Shown in pieces: positions 1 to 9,700 of a stretch of DNA of 64,000 nucleotides. The DNA comes from Exophiala sp. HKRS030 (Eukaryota; Ascomycota; Eurotiomycetes; Chaetothyriales; Herpotrichiellaceae), in NCBI GenBank assembly GCA_023897205.1, contig JAHWDD010000010.1:1054001-1118000 (forward strand). Direction: 5' to 3'. How positions within the stretch are numbered: the stretch's first letter is position 1; every line of letters begins with the position of its first letter. Position numbers and translations under genes: made by a program. The notes beneath the pieces are model-generated. The model made no database searches, was not told the origin of the DNA, and saw only the letters and a list, made by a program, of their open reading frames with translations.

Positions 1-644
1 CCGTACGAGTTCATTGTTTGGAAGACAAACCAAGACGAGTAAGTGCATGCATTCAGGGCAACACAGTACGGAAATTCCGTGCTTGGGCGTTCGACTGCTC
101 CTCGGACTCTGGCGTTGTTGATCCTGGCTGTGCTCCGCCATTCTCCGCCACGTTCGGACTGATTGATCTACGTTTGAAGCCACAACCCAGGTTAATTTGC
201 AATTGCAGCAGTTGGCAATCTTCGAAACGTGGAGGGCCTTAACTTTAGGCGCCATTAGTTTTGGTACCGGTGGCATGGCCCCCAAAGGCGTTGTGGTCCC
301 TGATCTAAACATCCGATCCAATCATTTCAAGAGATTCCCTTTCCGCAAACCCACTTACATAAGGTTGAACAGGTTCTTTCTGAAGCCATATGGGTCTCAG
401 GAGGGTACGTACTCCGTACAATATGGAGCATTATTAAACAGCCTCTGAAGAAACCATTCGATTCTCTTGGGAATCCAAATAACCTACTCCGACTTTGCGA
501 TCTTCCGTTTTTCTGCCTGGTCCTTTTTGGCAGCTCAATCGAAAAGTCTCGCCCCGTTGAGATTCTATTCACGCGTTTTCAACTATTCCCCTCGCCTCAC
601 AGACTCACGTTCGAGTAGGGTCGTACAACTCGACCACTTACAAA
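1..644. other. Intergenic / upstream region, no gene seen
   Basis: No convincing coding region. The short open frames lack family motifs and overlap each other on both strands. One copy of a recurring decamer, TACTCCGTAC, lies at 410-419. The last part is probably promoter and 5' UTR of the gene starting at 645. Confidence 0.5.
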
Positions 645-1477
645 ATGGACGGCCTACAGGTGGACGACTCGTCGCGCGAGAAAATATCCGCTTCAACCGA
701 TTCCCACAAGATGATTTTGCCTCAGAGCTATCCTTCAGAATCATCAACCAGTCAAAACCCTCAGTACCCTCCATATCCTCAGCACATGCAGACATCGCCA
801 CTATACGAAAACCCCGAACCTGTACGGACACCAGAAAAGCCGCAAATGCCCTGGGGCCTCAGCTTACGAGGTTACACGTTTCTCATAATCGGTATAACGG
901 CGGTGGTCATGGCAGCTGCGTTGGGTGGAGGATTGGGAGGAGCCATTGCCGCGGTCGCTAATCATAACTCTTCGTAAGTGTCAAAGATCAACAGGAATCA
1001 GAATGTACATGTTGACGTTTTTCTGTTAGTCCGACCGCAACAGTAACGGCAACAGTGACAGCAGGCGCTGCCAGCACAGCAACAGGCACCGCGTCCTCGA
1101 CAGTCTCACCGACCGCCGCCGTCAAGAACTACTCTCCCCTTTTGCCCACCCAGGTCAACACAACTGCGTTGGATTGTGATGACCAAGCCACCGTCACCGC
1201 CCAGAATGGCGACTCATACACCATGAACTGTAACACCAACTATGCCGGCAACGATATCATCAGCTTCATTTCGTACACGCTCGACACATGCATCAACGCG
1301 TGCTCCAAGATGAACACAATCGCAGGAGACACCAAATGTCACGGCGTCTTGTTCAATTCCAACATGAATACCATTTACAACGAGGCTCAGGGCAATTGTT
1401 GGCTGAAGTCGTTAATGGCCGGCGCGACAACGGACGGGCTGCCTCCTTCGGTAGGGGCTATACTGGTGACATCTTAA
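645..1477 (+). CDS. Single-pass surface protein with PAN/Apple-like Cys domain
   Basis: Two exons, 645-973 and 1030-1477, with a 56-nt intron (GTAAGT..TAG), give 258 aa. The ATG at 645 is the first in frame. Residues 1-75 are polar and Pro/Ser-rich. Residues about 78-105 form one Gly/Ala-rich membrane segment (YTFLIIGITAVVMAAALGGG). A Thr/Ala/Ser-rich stalk follows. The C-terminal ~110 residues carry spaced cysteines (CDDQ, MNCN, TCINACSK, TKCHGV, GNCWLK), the spacing of fungal PAN/Apple-type carbohydrate or protein binding modules. With no signal peptide before the membrane segment, a type II orientation with an extracellular C-terminus is likely. Function is not known; a cell-wall or surface role is inference. 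Confidence 0.7.
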
Positions 1478-2632
1478 TATCGATCTTACTCGAAACCTTA
1501 ATTGGGCGCTCTTTTCAAAAGGTGAAGGTTATACCATCTGGCGCATTTTATACGCGGGGGGGAGGCATCAGCATTGGGTTGGTTTTGATTTCATGCATGT
1601 GATGATGAATCTTCTTGCCAGTCAATAGGATCAACAGAGAACAGTCCTTGTTTTTGTACTCCGTACATCTGACTTGTATCAATTCTTTATTACCGGCTTG
1701 TCTTTTTCTGGTCTCTATTCAGGAGACGCAACGATGGACAAGACGGGTGTAGTTTTTCTTATGTCAAACTGACTTGGCCTTTGATTGACTCTCGGTATGG
1801 TCAACAATCCAATGAAGTATTACGAGTAGCATTGGTCGAGTGCGTTGTGTCATCGATCTGCCAGGATCTCCGTCGAATGAGAGTTCTGGACTGGCATCAA
1901 CAAGCCGTGGGCTGGGCAAGTACCCGTACCTCCCTAGGGTCCAATTCATTCGTGCGTACTCCGTACATACAGGTAGTGCGAGAGAGACGACAGGATAGGA
2001 TAGCGAGCACAGATCAGCGTGGTGTTGGTGAATCCCCGTGCTCTTTCTCGGGCTGCGCCTGAATGACGGGCTTGTAAGGCTTGCCCAGACTAAACCTGAA
2101 TCGGTTGTGTTCGCGAGGCCCCCCCGGACCTTTGACATTTTTGTTGATTTCGGGGACAGTGTCGTCACCCATCGAGCCGGCTCAACCCTATAATTGGGCC
2201 TCTGAGCTTTCTGTGGCGCCTATTGCTTGACCCTAATCCCAATTCATGCCCATTCTACGAGGGCCTGAACGGTTATCGAGTACTGTACTGTACAGTAACT
2301 CCGTACATCTTCCAGCTTCAAAAGATCGACCGAGATACTACAAAGAAATGATGCAAGTTTTATTTCCCTCGCGGAATGACTCCTCTTTTTGTGTTTTAGA
2401 GAGGTTTGTGGTCTATTGTAGATTGTTATGAGAAAAGGTATTTAATTGAACGTTGGCCCCCAGGGTTTCAAGCGATCTTTGTCAATCTCTTCAGAGTGTA
2501 TGTTGTACTTTTTACATCCATCTAGCAAGGTCGTTTTCAGATACCTGTTACGGATACCCGGTACTACACAGTACTAGTTACCACTGAACACTCCCAACCT
2601 CATCCTCCCTTTTTATCGTACCATACTACACA
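1478..2632. other. Intergenic, 1.15 kb, with recurring ACTCCGTACAT motif
   Basis: No supported gene. Copies of ACTCCGTAC lie at 1658-1666, 1958-1966 and 2298-2306, each followed by AT. A 400-base open frame on the minus strand (1764-2168) starts at GTG and has no recognisable domain. The end of the stretch has promoter-like T/C-rich sequence before the gene at 2633. Confidence 0.5.
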
Positions 2633-3436
2633 ATGTGTCAACCACGGGGTAGACAAACAATGTCAACTCCTCCTACATATATCAACCAACAACAACAGTC
2701 TGTCTACTTTGATGAGAACAACAATTCTGGCTGTTATCCTTCTACCAACTTCACCGTGATGCCTCCTCCTGTGGGGTACTGTCAACATTCTGCCATGTTA
2801 CCGCCCAACCACCACTGTACGTGTAAAGAATACAGTCAAAATTATTATCTACAATCACACTCTCGTCGACCTCCCGGTACTTTGAACCCTGCCATCGGTA
2901 TACCCTTGGGAATCTGTACGGCTGGTCTTTCTTCTGCTGCAATGGGTATTTATAGGTAAGACTATACTCTCCCTCAAACCCTCGCTTTCCGATCATCCAT
3001 TCAGACTTGTATTTTTGAGAACAACACTAACAACTCTTTTTGCCATTTCAGAGGCGTCAAAGAACATCAAGCTAGAAAAAGACACCTAAAGGCACAAAAG
3101 GAAGAACCCAAGATCAAAGTCAAAAAGGAAATGGATCAAGTATCGGCGTCGCCAGCGGCAGCTATGCCGGTCGACACGTACGCCCGACCTTCTACAGTGT
3201 CACAGACCCCAGAGATGCCAGGTGACGGTTTCGTAGGTGGCAATTTGGCCACTCTACCACCACCGTCGGCAGACGAGACATCACATTATCCCACTTCTCC
3301 AGACTCGTCGCTGCTCTCACCTACACACTCTGAGTTGTCGTCCTCATCGTCAGGGTCATTTCGCAAAGTCGGAACCGTGTCGGAAATAGACAGCACCCCC
3401 ATCGAGCCTCCTCCAGAGTACTATGAAAAGTGTTGA
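2633..3436 (+). CDS. Unrecognised Pro/Ser-rich protein
   Basis: Exons 2633-2955 and 3052-3436 with a 96-nt intron (GTAAGA..CAG, branch-like ACTAAC upstream of the acceptor) give 235 aa. The frame joins cleanly across the intron. The N-terminal half is rich in Gln/Asn/Pro with one Cys/His patch (YCQHSAM, HHCTCKEY). The middle has a hydrophobic, small-residue stretch around LNPAIGIPLGICTAGLSSAAMGIY, possibly membrane-associated. A basic run of Lys/Arg/Gln follows, then a Ser/Pro-rich tail ending PPPEYYEKC. No family is recognised. A second ATG lies ten codons in (MSTPP). Confidence 0.6.
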
Positions 3437-3642
3437 GAGTGGAGGTTGGTTGAGATCGATGTGAAAAGAGTTTGACGAGTATAAAGGATACTGGGATGAC
3501 TTGTATGGGCTTCAACAATGTCTTGTTATTATTTCTCAGTGTTAGCGTTTTAGCATTCATCCAGACCCAGAATACCCATGGCATGAATCTTGGGGTCCTG
3601 CACCTGGGACCTGTGTTCCGGTAAATACATACGCGTGGTGCA

Positions 3643-4128
3643 TCACGCTTTCTCCTTTTCAGGGCAGTCACGCCTGAAGTGTCCTGGTTTTTTGCATCTA
3701 TAGCACAGCCTTTGTCTCGGCCTGCCCTCCATCGTACATGGACTGCCATTCTCCTCCTGCTTGACGACCGGCAATGGCGATCGCCGACGGTTGTGTGAGA
3801 ACCCCCTCCGAGGCTTCACGAGCTCGTAGATGTCCTCCACTGTCTCGGCCTCCGCCATTGCCTCTCTCAATGTCGTTGGTTTCGTCCTTCTCACGTCCAG
3901 CTGCGTACGAGGACGCATGGACTGAATGTATCGTTCCATTTTCGCATATTCTGACACTAGGTCCCCGACGGCCAGCGCCAACGTCGTGAATTTGTCGTTG
4001 TACGACCGAATGTCCGACCCTCGATACTGGATCTCGAAGAATGTACCTAAATCGTTGGACTCCTTGTTTCTGTCGGCGGACCGATTGGTGGTATCTTGAT
4101 GCTTTGTACCTCGCCTACCATCTTGCAT
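3643..4128 (-). mobile_element. Gag-like ORF with CCHC zinc knuckle (retrotransposon relic or domesticated gag)
   Basis: An uninterrupted 161-aa ORF with ATG at 4128. Its first two thirds look like the end of a Ty3/Gypsy-type Retrotrans_gag domain: FFEIQYRGSDIRSYNDKF, then LVSEYAKMERYIQSMRP and LREAMAEAETVED. A basic linker follows, then one zinc knuckle CYRCKKPGHFRRDC (C-X2-C-X4-H-X4-C) only six residues before the stop. No protease, reverse transcriptase, integrase or LTR is visible on either side. It lies between an unrelated gene and ELP5. It could be a 5'-truncated element whose pol has been lost, or a retained gag-only gene; the intact frame slightly favours the second. Confidence 0.7.
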
Positions 4129-4702
4129 CCTTCAAAGTGTAAAAAGGGCATTGCCCATGAAAATATATTCTCTCTAACCTGCGAAGGATGTAAACCAAAA
4201 TGGGTGTCTGTGACTGAGAAGAATGTACGGAGAACCGGTAACTTAACTCGTAAGCTGAGGTGGAGAGTTTGGTGTCATCATGTCGTTGCCAAGACCTGGG
4301 GATGGCTCATTCTATCCGGAGGGAAAGTTCTTTTTTTTATACCGAAGTATTCGAGACTCCAACGGTAAAGTAATTCAAAAAGGTACACAAAGAATATCGA
4401 AATCCATTCTGACGAAAACTATTCAATTGACAACAATTCAACCTCCAACTTTATCACAGAGCAATAACACAAATCTGGCCGCCTTCATCCACGACCTGCC
4501 AGAAGGCCTCGGAAGGCAGAGGCGACGACGAGGCTGAGCCAGAAAAGGGACGTCGAGAAAGTACCCTCAATACCCATTACTGCGTATCTCCAGTCAGCAA
4601 GACAAAATCACCGGTCATCTTGGACCGGGCACTCGAGGAAGAACCCTGTAATTTCATCTTCTTGATCATTTTACACACCAAAAACAATCCCAAAAAGAAA
4701 TA
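4129..4702. other. Region upstream of ELP5, no supported gene
   Basis: An 85-codon open frame at 4280-4537 starts with ATG but has no domain, and it probably lies in or before the ELP5 leader. No LTR-like termini were found that would pair with the gag ORF below it. Confidence 0.4.
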
Positions 4703-5936
4703 ATGGCACACTCCAATCTTTCCCATCGAAGGACGCACAACCTCTTGTTGATTTCGAAACTTCTCAATCAGAGGGACCACGCCAGTCCACTCACACTCGT
4801 CCTCGACACGCTGGAACAACCCGCCAACCCGCTGGTGAGGGAGTACCTACGTCGGTCGAGACTGTCCAAAACCATCACCGTGTTTTTGTCTTTTGAGACT
4901 TTCGTCAAACCTAGAGACGTTGACTACTTTGTCGCATGTCACGGCGGTGGCGAGGGAGGCGGAAACCCACAAGATATAACAAAACAAGTCACCGAAATCT
5001 TGTCGAGGAATCCGGGTAAACGTACGTATTCTTTTTATTTTTTCCCTTTTTGTGCGCGCATGTACAAAACCCTGCCAGGCAACGAGAAGAGAATACTAAC
5101 GCCACGCGAATATTTCATTCTCATCAGGACACTTGATCATAATTGATTCATTGACAAGACTATCTTCAATGTCGACGGATCCATCATCGAACTTGACCCT
5201 CACCTCATTCTTGTCCTCTTTACTACGGCCGCCTCAACAACCAAAACAACAACAAGCATCGATCGAACAACCTACGCAAGTGTCGTTGGTGGCAGTATAT
5301 CACACCGACGTGCCCCTCCCGTCCGCGCCAACATCATATTCACCGTCCCCCCTCTCACTTCTATCCTACCTCGCCACCACGGTCATCACGGTCCACTCAC
5401 TGGCCATTTTACTCGCCGAAAAATCCGCCCGGGCAAGATCCCTCGCTTGCCCGACCTTCGGTCTGCGAGAAGAACGCGAAGGTGTCCTGGTCGGTCTGAA
5501 ACCACGCGCGGCAAGTTCCAAAAAACCCCACGACGAACCCAGTAGTAGGGGTGGTATCGTCCTCGAACTCGAACATCGTAGAAAAAGTGGTCGGGGAGTA
5601 TTAGAGTGGTATTTCCTTCCTCCTGTCGCCACCATCTCAAAAACAACAACACAACAGACCAACAACAATCCACAAGCAGTATTTCGCGAAATCGTTACTT
5701 TACTCGACGATCATCCTCTGTTTCAGAAATCAAAGGAACAAGAGAGCGCCGACTCGGAGCTTTCGGGGATGACGTTTGAGCTTGGCTTGACGGAAAGGCA
5801 GAGACTAGAGCGTGAGGGAGTGGTGTTGCCTTATTTTGACGCGCAAAAGGCCGGAGGGGGTGGCGGCGAAGGTGGGAGGATCTTGTACGATATGGGTGTC
5901 GAGGATGACTTTGACGAAGAAGAAGACGAGATCTGA
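4703..5936 (+). CDS. ELP5: Elongator complex protein 5 (Iki1 family)
   Basis: Elp5 is part of the Elp4-Elp5-Elp6 RecA-like ring of Elongator, needed for wobble-uridine (U34) tRNA modification. Exons 4703-5021 and 5128-5936 give 375 aa. The start MAHSNLSHRRTHNLLLISKL, then LTLVLDTLEQ, LVREYLRRS, HLIIIDSLTRL, VSLVAVYHTDVPLP and the C-terminal LTERQRLEREGVVLPYFDAQ plus GRILYDMGVEDDFDEEE are family signatures. The intron has a branch-like TACTAAC at 5092 and acceptor CAG ending at 5127. Two in-frame donors exist six bases apart (5016 GTAAAC, 5022 GTACGT); the second fits consensus better. The acidic C-terminus is typical of fungal Elp5. Confidence 0.88.
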
Positions 5937-6288
5937 GAAAGTAGACAGACAGTCCGTTCCAATTGATTTTCGTCCTCTCGTGGTTGTGACGCACTAGCCC
6001 ACCAAATTTTCAAGTATTTTCTCTGTTTCTCAAGCTGCCCAAGACCCAAAATTACTTTCTGTCTGTCTGTTCCAAAACAAAAATGGTGCCGGCGAGCGCT
6101 GCGGGGGGGTATCTTGTTGCTCCATGCTTTCGCTAATCGTACAAAGTGTTTTCATAATAATCACACAGTCACAGTCACAAACCAGAACTCATGATCATGT
6201 CGAGAGTCCACACACCACCCAGACCATCGCCTCGCGACGCATGGGGGTTAGGAAGCGACGAACTGACCGACCGACCGGCGACTTGAAA
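5937..6288. other. Convergent 3' region between ELP5 and SEC22
   Basis: The two genes end toward each other 352 bp apart. The stretch is mostly non-coding and should hold both 3' UTRs. No hairpin terminator or other gene was seen. Confidence 0.5.
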
Positions 6289-7313
6289 TTAGAAGAACCT
6301 CCACCACACAAAGATGATCATGATCAACCCCAGACCGGCAAAGGGGCCATACTGTCGGGTGAGCGTCAGCGTACACTCGTATCGTTTGTTGTGTCCCTCA
6401 TCTCCGCGTGCCAAGGGGGAGAGCAAAAACCAACCTGTTTCAACATCAATTCCCAATTTATCCGCACGGCCGCCCTTCTGTATTTCTTGCTGTCCTCTCT
6501 TAACCTTCCACTCATCTCGCCCATCCTCTCCAGGCTGTCTCCGCGGTACAACAGATCCTCGATGTTCTTGGTCATGACCTTGGTCACGTCCTTGAGTTCA
6601 TCGTTCAACTTGTCCAGGTTCGCACTCGCCCGACTGTCCTGGTACACCTTTTTCGTGCGCTGGATGTAAGTGTCGAACTCGACGAACGCGTACGGCCGCA
6701 ACGTCGCCGACAGGTACTGCTGGGACGGGTATATCGTGGTGAACTCTTGCGCGAGGTCGGAGAGGTAGGTGAAGGCCAGTTTTCGAGGGTAAGAACGGTC
6801 GCAGATGCACAAGAAGCACACCGAGTCTTTGATGATGTAGCTAACACTCGCGCAGTTCACGTCAGAACCATTCTCCGCCCTGCCTGGTGTCTAGGTCTGT
6901 GGTTGGGGGTGGGGGGTTGCGTGTGTGTCATTGCTTACTGGAGTGTGTATTGTCCAGACTCTATACTGGCCTGTTGTTCGGAGTTCCGATTGAGGCGTCT
7001 GAAGATCATCTTTGCTTGAGATTTGACCTCGGCCAGTTCCGTCTCGACCTGTATTGTTTACGGTTCACATGTGAGTATTCATCCCATGTCATTCGGTCTG
7101 GGGGGGAGGGTAAGTTCAATATCACCAACCCCTTCCTCTATTGACAGACGTACCTGTTCATCGTCGACTGAAGCGGCCAGCATGAGGCCTATTGTTCACA
7201 CCATGTCACCCGTGGGTCAGCGGGGGTTCGTTCCTCACCCAGGTGAATAAGGACGCCATGAATAGGGTGACAACAATACCATCTAGCCTTGCAATCTGAG
7301 TGGATTTCACCAT
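6289..7313 (-). CDS. SEC22: ER-Golgi R-SNARE Sec22
   Basis: Sec22 acts in vesicle fusion between ER and Golgi. Five exons, read from high to low coordinate: 7313-7280, 7188-7154, 7048-6939, 6840-6435, 6351-6289; all junctions keep frame and give 215 aa. The N-terminus MVKSTQIARLDGLMLAASVD begins the longin domain, which continues through SVCFLCICDRSYPRKLAFTY and LRPYAFVEFDTYIQRTKK. The SNARE motif is KLNDELKDVTKVMTKNIEDL followed by LLYRGDSLERM, whose Arg is the zero-layer residue. The last exon encodes only the tail anchor YGPFAGLGLIMIIFVWWRFF. The length equals the usual ~215 aa. The small first exons are why no single long open frame covers the gene. Confidence 0.93.
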
Positions 7314-7571
7314 TGTTTCCAGTCTTTTCCGCTTGTTGTGAAGGGTCCTATTGTACATGTTCTCAATAGGGTGAACACTTGTTATGGACAGAGTAGATAT
7401 AAGTCGGCAAACTTTCCCCGATATTTAACCGTCCTCGCTAAACATTCCACATCCGCAACCATCTTTCGCTAGACTTTCCACATCTCGACACACTCTCGCC
7501 AAACCTCCTACTTTAAGACGACAGCTCCACCAAACACCACTATTTTCACACAAGATCCTCACTAAATCACA

Positions 7572-8633
7572 ATGGCCGCTAGAGTTAGGTTGGTACTATT
7601 CCATGATTCCTCTTCCCATCATTCATTCCCCCCCAAAAGTCATTTGCACCACGACACACAAACTCAACATGAACATCCCAAGATCACATCACAAAAGTGC
7701 TCTCTACCACTGTCGATAACTGTTGATGGATATCCCCTGATCACCATCGTTCACAACAACCAATGGTACCTTGCCCCCAAGCATGACGTTGTTCACGTTG
7801 GCGTCAGTCATCAACGTTTCGACAATGGTCGAACGTCCAAACAAACAACTCATCCCTGTCTACTTCCCTTGTTGTCCATGTCATTCCTCCTATTTGCAAC
7901 GACTTTCATCATCGTCAACATTTTCCCCGATGCCTCAGCGATACCCTCCTTTCTTGATCTCTCCTCTTGGCCTCATTGAAACAGATGCACCACAGCATGT
8001 ACTGACCAACAACGTGTTTCCAGACCCCATACCGAGTACCAACTGGCGCGTCTCGTCAAGGATGAGGCGAGAACTCCTTTCCTCCCTGGGGACGAATGGG
8101 ATTGCGTCGATGAGCATCAAGCTCATTGGCGCGTCCGATTCGTCTATGACTTTGCTGGCAAGGTCATGAGGGAATCGAGTGTCCCGCCTCGACGGGACGC
8201 GTTCATGTTCGAGTATCTCGGACCCGGCAGCGGCGCGTGGCTCGCCCTTGGCGATGGGACCGGCCCGCTAGATGTACTCAAAATGTTACATCTAGTCTCG
8301 GGTCGGTCTGCCAAGTTCCCGCTGAAGGGGGCCTGGGTGGCAATTCGTGTCATCCGTGGTGGCAATGATATTGGGACGCTGGACAGCCTCCGTCTGCAGT
8401 GGTGGACTGCAGCACATGGAGGTGCGCCAGCTCCCGCGCCACCACCAGGACCAGCAGCAGCAGCAGCTCCTGCGCCACCACCACCACCACCAGCAGCAGT
8501 TCCTCCTCCGCCACCACCACCACCGCCTCCTCCTCCTCCTGCTGCTGCTGCTGCTGCTGCTCCTCCGCTGCCGCCGCCGCCGGCTATGCCCATTGACCCT
8601 CGCCTCCTGAACTGGCCTCCAAACCAACCCTAG
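7572..8633 (+). CDS. Unrecognised protein with long Pro/Ala homopolymer tail
   Basis: A frame open from about 7980 to the TAG at 8631-8633 encodes a globular-looking part (PHTEYQLARLVKDEARTPF, EWDCVDEHQAHWRVRF, FEYLGPGSGAWLALGDG, WVAIRVIRGGNDIGTLDSL). A ~65-residue tail of Pro and Ala runs follows. The start is inferred: ATG at 7572 with a 17-nt first exon (7572-7588) joined to 8024 (acceptor CAG after a CTGAC branch-like site) reads MAARVR-PHTEYQ in frame. The 435-nt intron is long for this genome, so a missed internal exon is possible. The globular part matches no family I know. The tail is coded by CAG/CCA/CCT/GCT-type repeats (about 8430-8590) prone to slippage. Confidence 0.5.
8430..8590 (+). 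repeat. Trinucleotide-rich coding low-complexity tract
   Basis: Nearly pure runs of CCA, CAG, CCT, GCT and CCG triplets encode alternating poly-Pro and poly-Ala. Every frame on both strands stays open here, which creates several false ORFs (poly-Gln, poly-Ser, poly-Arg, poly-Leu). Confidence 0.85.
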
Positions 8634-8695
8634 GAGAACGTCCATGATCTTTTGATGGAGAGAAAATGGACGATAGGAAGGACGTTCTCCTAGGG
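8628..8695. repeat. Perfect 16-bp inverted repeat spanning a stop codon
   Basis: The arm CCCTAGGAGAACGTCC (8628-8643) is the exact reverse complement of GGACGTTCTCCTAGGG (8680-8695), with a 36-nt loop. The left arm contains the TAG stop of the Pro/Ala-tail gene. It could form a stable hairpin in RNA or mark a small mobile sequence. Confidence 0.9.
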
Positions 8696-8699
8696 ATAT

Positions 8700-8725
8700 G
8701 GGGTCGATGGGTATGGGTATTGGGG
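8700..8725 (+). other. G-quadruplex-type motif
   Basis: Four G-runs on the plus strand: GGGG, GGG, GGG, GGGG separated by 5, 3 and 4 bases, with a further GGG at 8693-8695. It lies directly after the inverted repeat. From there to about 8910 the plus strand is strongly G/T-rich. Confidence 0.6.
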
Positions 8726-8730
8726 TCTTT

Positions 8731-8890
8731 CTCTGCTTGGATTGGAATTTGGGGGGTGCTGGGTCGTTGTGTTTTTTTCTCTTTGCTTGGGTTGGCGTTT
8801 GGGTGGTTGGGTTTGTTTCTTGCTTGTGCTTGTGCTTTTGCTTTTTTTTCCTTTTTTGCTTGGGTTGGAATTTGGGGGCGTTGGTTCTTG
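8731..8890 (+). repeat. Imperfect G/T-rich repeats
   Basis: Three related units of the form TGCTTGG-TTGGAATTTGGGG begin near 8734, 8784 and 8867, separated by T-rich spacers of unequal length. On the minus strand they read as Pro/Gln/Lys-rich pseudo-coding sequence (QIPTQAKKEKK-like). Confidence 0.6.
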
Positions 8891-8943
8891 GGGTTTTTCG
8901 TTTGTCTTTTTATGGTCGTCGCTGGCGATGACCCAATGGGGGA

Positions 8944-9004
8944 GTGGAAGGTCTCTGCAGTTTGCAACAGGATGATGAGTTTAGATGGAATTGAGACCTT
9001 CCAC
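8944..9004. repeat. Perfect 12-bp inverted repeat, 37-nt loop
   Basis: GTGGAAGGTCTC (8944-8955) pairs exactly with GAGACCTTCCAC (8993-9004). Its loop length is almost the same as that of the hairpin at 8628-8695. Confidence 0.85.
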
Positions 9005-9124
9005 AACAACATTTTCCTCTTTTCGCTTTCGTGATTGTGTTATGCCGCCCACTCAGTCCGTCAAGATACAAACAAAGCCAGCTACAAGTGATGGTCATGA
9101 CGAGACACCAAAACCCAGACTTAC

Positions 9125-9348
9125 ACTTCGAGATTGTCACGCAACATGGACTTGTACACATCGTTGACCTTTCCCAGAAGTTCTAGATATTCGACATGTC
9201 GCAAGACATTGGAGCCAGTGGTATTGAACATGGAAGATGGCAGCGCTTTCTTTCCAAAAGAACAAGTCGATCGTTTTACGGGAAGAATTGCCTACAAGGA
9301 GTAGTAGGAGGATTGTATGGCGATACTCACCCTTGGTAACCCACGGAT
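9125..9348 (-). CDS. Possible exons of an unrecognised gene
   Basis: Minus-strand segment 9291-9125 has acceptor-like TTGTAG before it and donor GTAAGT after it. It reads AILPVKRSTCSFGKK, then SMFNTTGSNVLRHVEYLELL and GKVNDVYKSMLRDNLE. An 18-nt mini-exon (9348-9331) between CTCTAG and GTGAGT joins it in frame. No start codon, stop codon or family is identified. It may be an intact spliced gene whose other exons I cannot place, or a relic. Confidence 0.28.
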
Positions 9349-9700
9349 CTAGAGGCAGAAAGGAGATGTCACATCATCTCCAACGCTTTGATTCGAAGCT
9401 CAAACAAACTAGGCCTCGTGCTGGACAATGATGGGCTTTCCTCAACATATTGATAGCTTGTGCGTCGTTACGGCGGCTCCGGTCTAGGCTTTCAGAATTG
9501 ACCTAGGAGGAAACAGCGTAATTTATGGATGTCAGCCAGTCGACGTTGATCCGTCATCGCGTGGATCGATCGAGGGAATAGGACAACTCGACAGATAGAT
9601 GAACCCATAGTGGTCCGTACGTCACACAGTACTACCGCGGTACGACTCGTTTGTTGTAGGAGACAGGGGGCATGTTCGAATGTTGACATCTCGTTCCAGT

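Noticed and set aside
8144..8645. Minus-strand and alternative-frame ORFs with poly-Gly, poly-Ser, poly-Leu or poly-Arg
   Set aside because: Created by the triplet-rich tract that keeps all six frames open. Only the Pro/Ala frame continues a globular domain.
8584..9012. 142-aa Lys/Pro/Gln-rich minus-strand ORF
   Set aside because: Mostly the reverse reading of the G/T-rich repeats. It could be the tail of a gene with exons at 9125-9348, but no clean junction was found.
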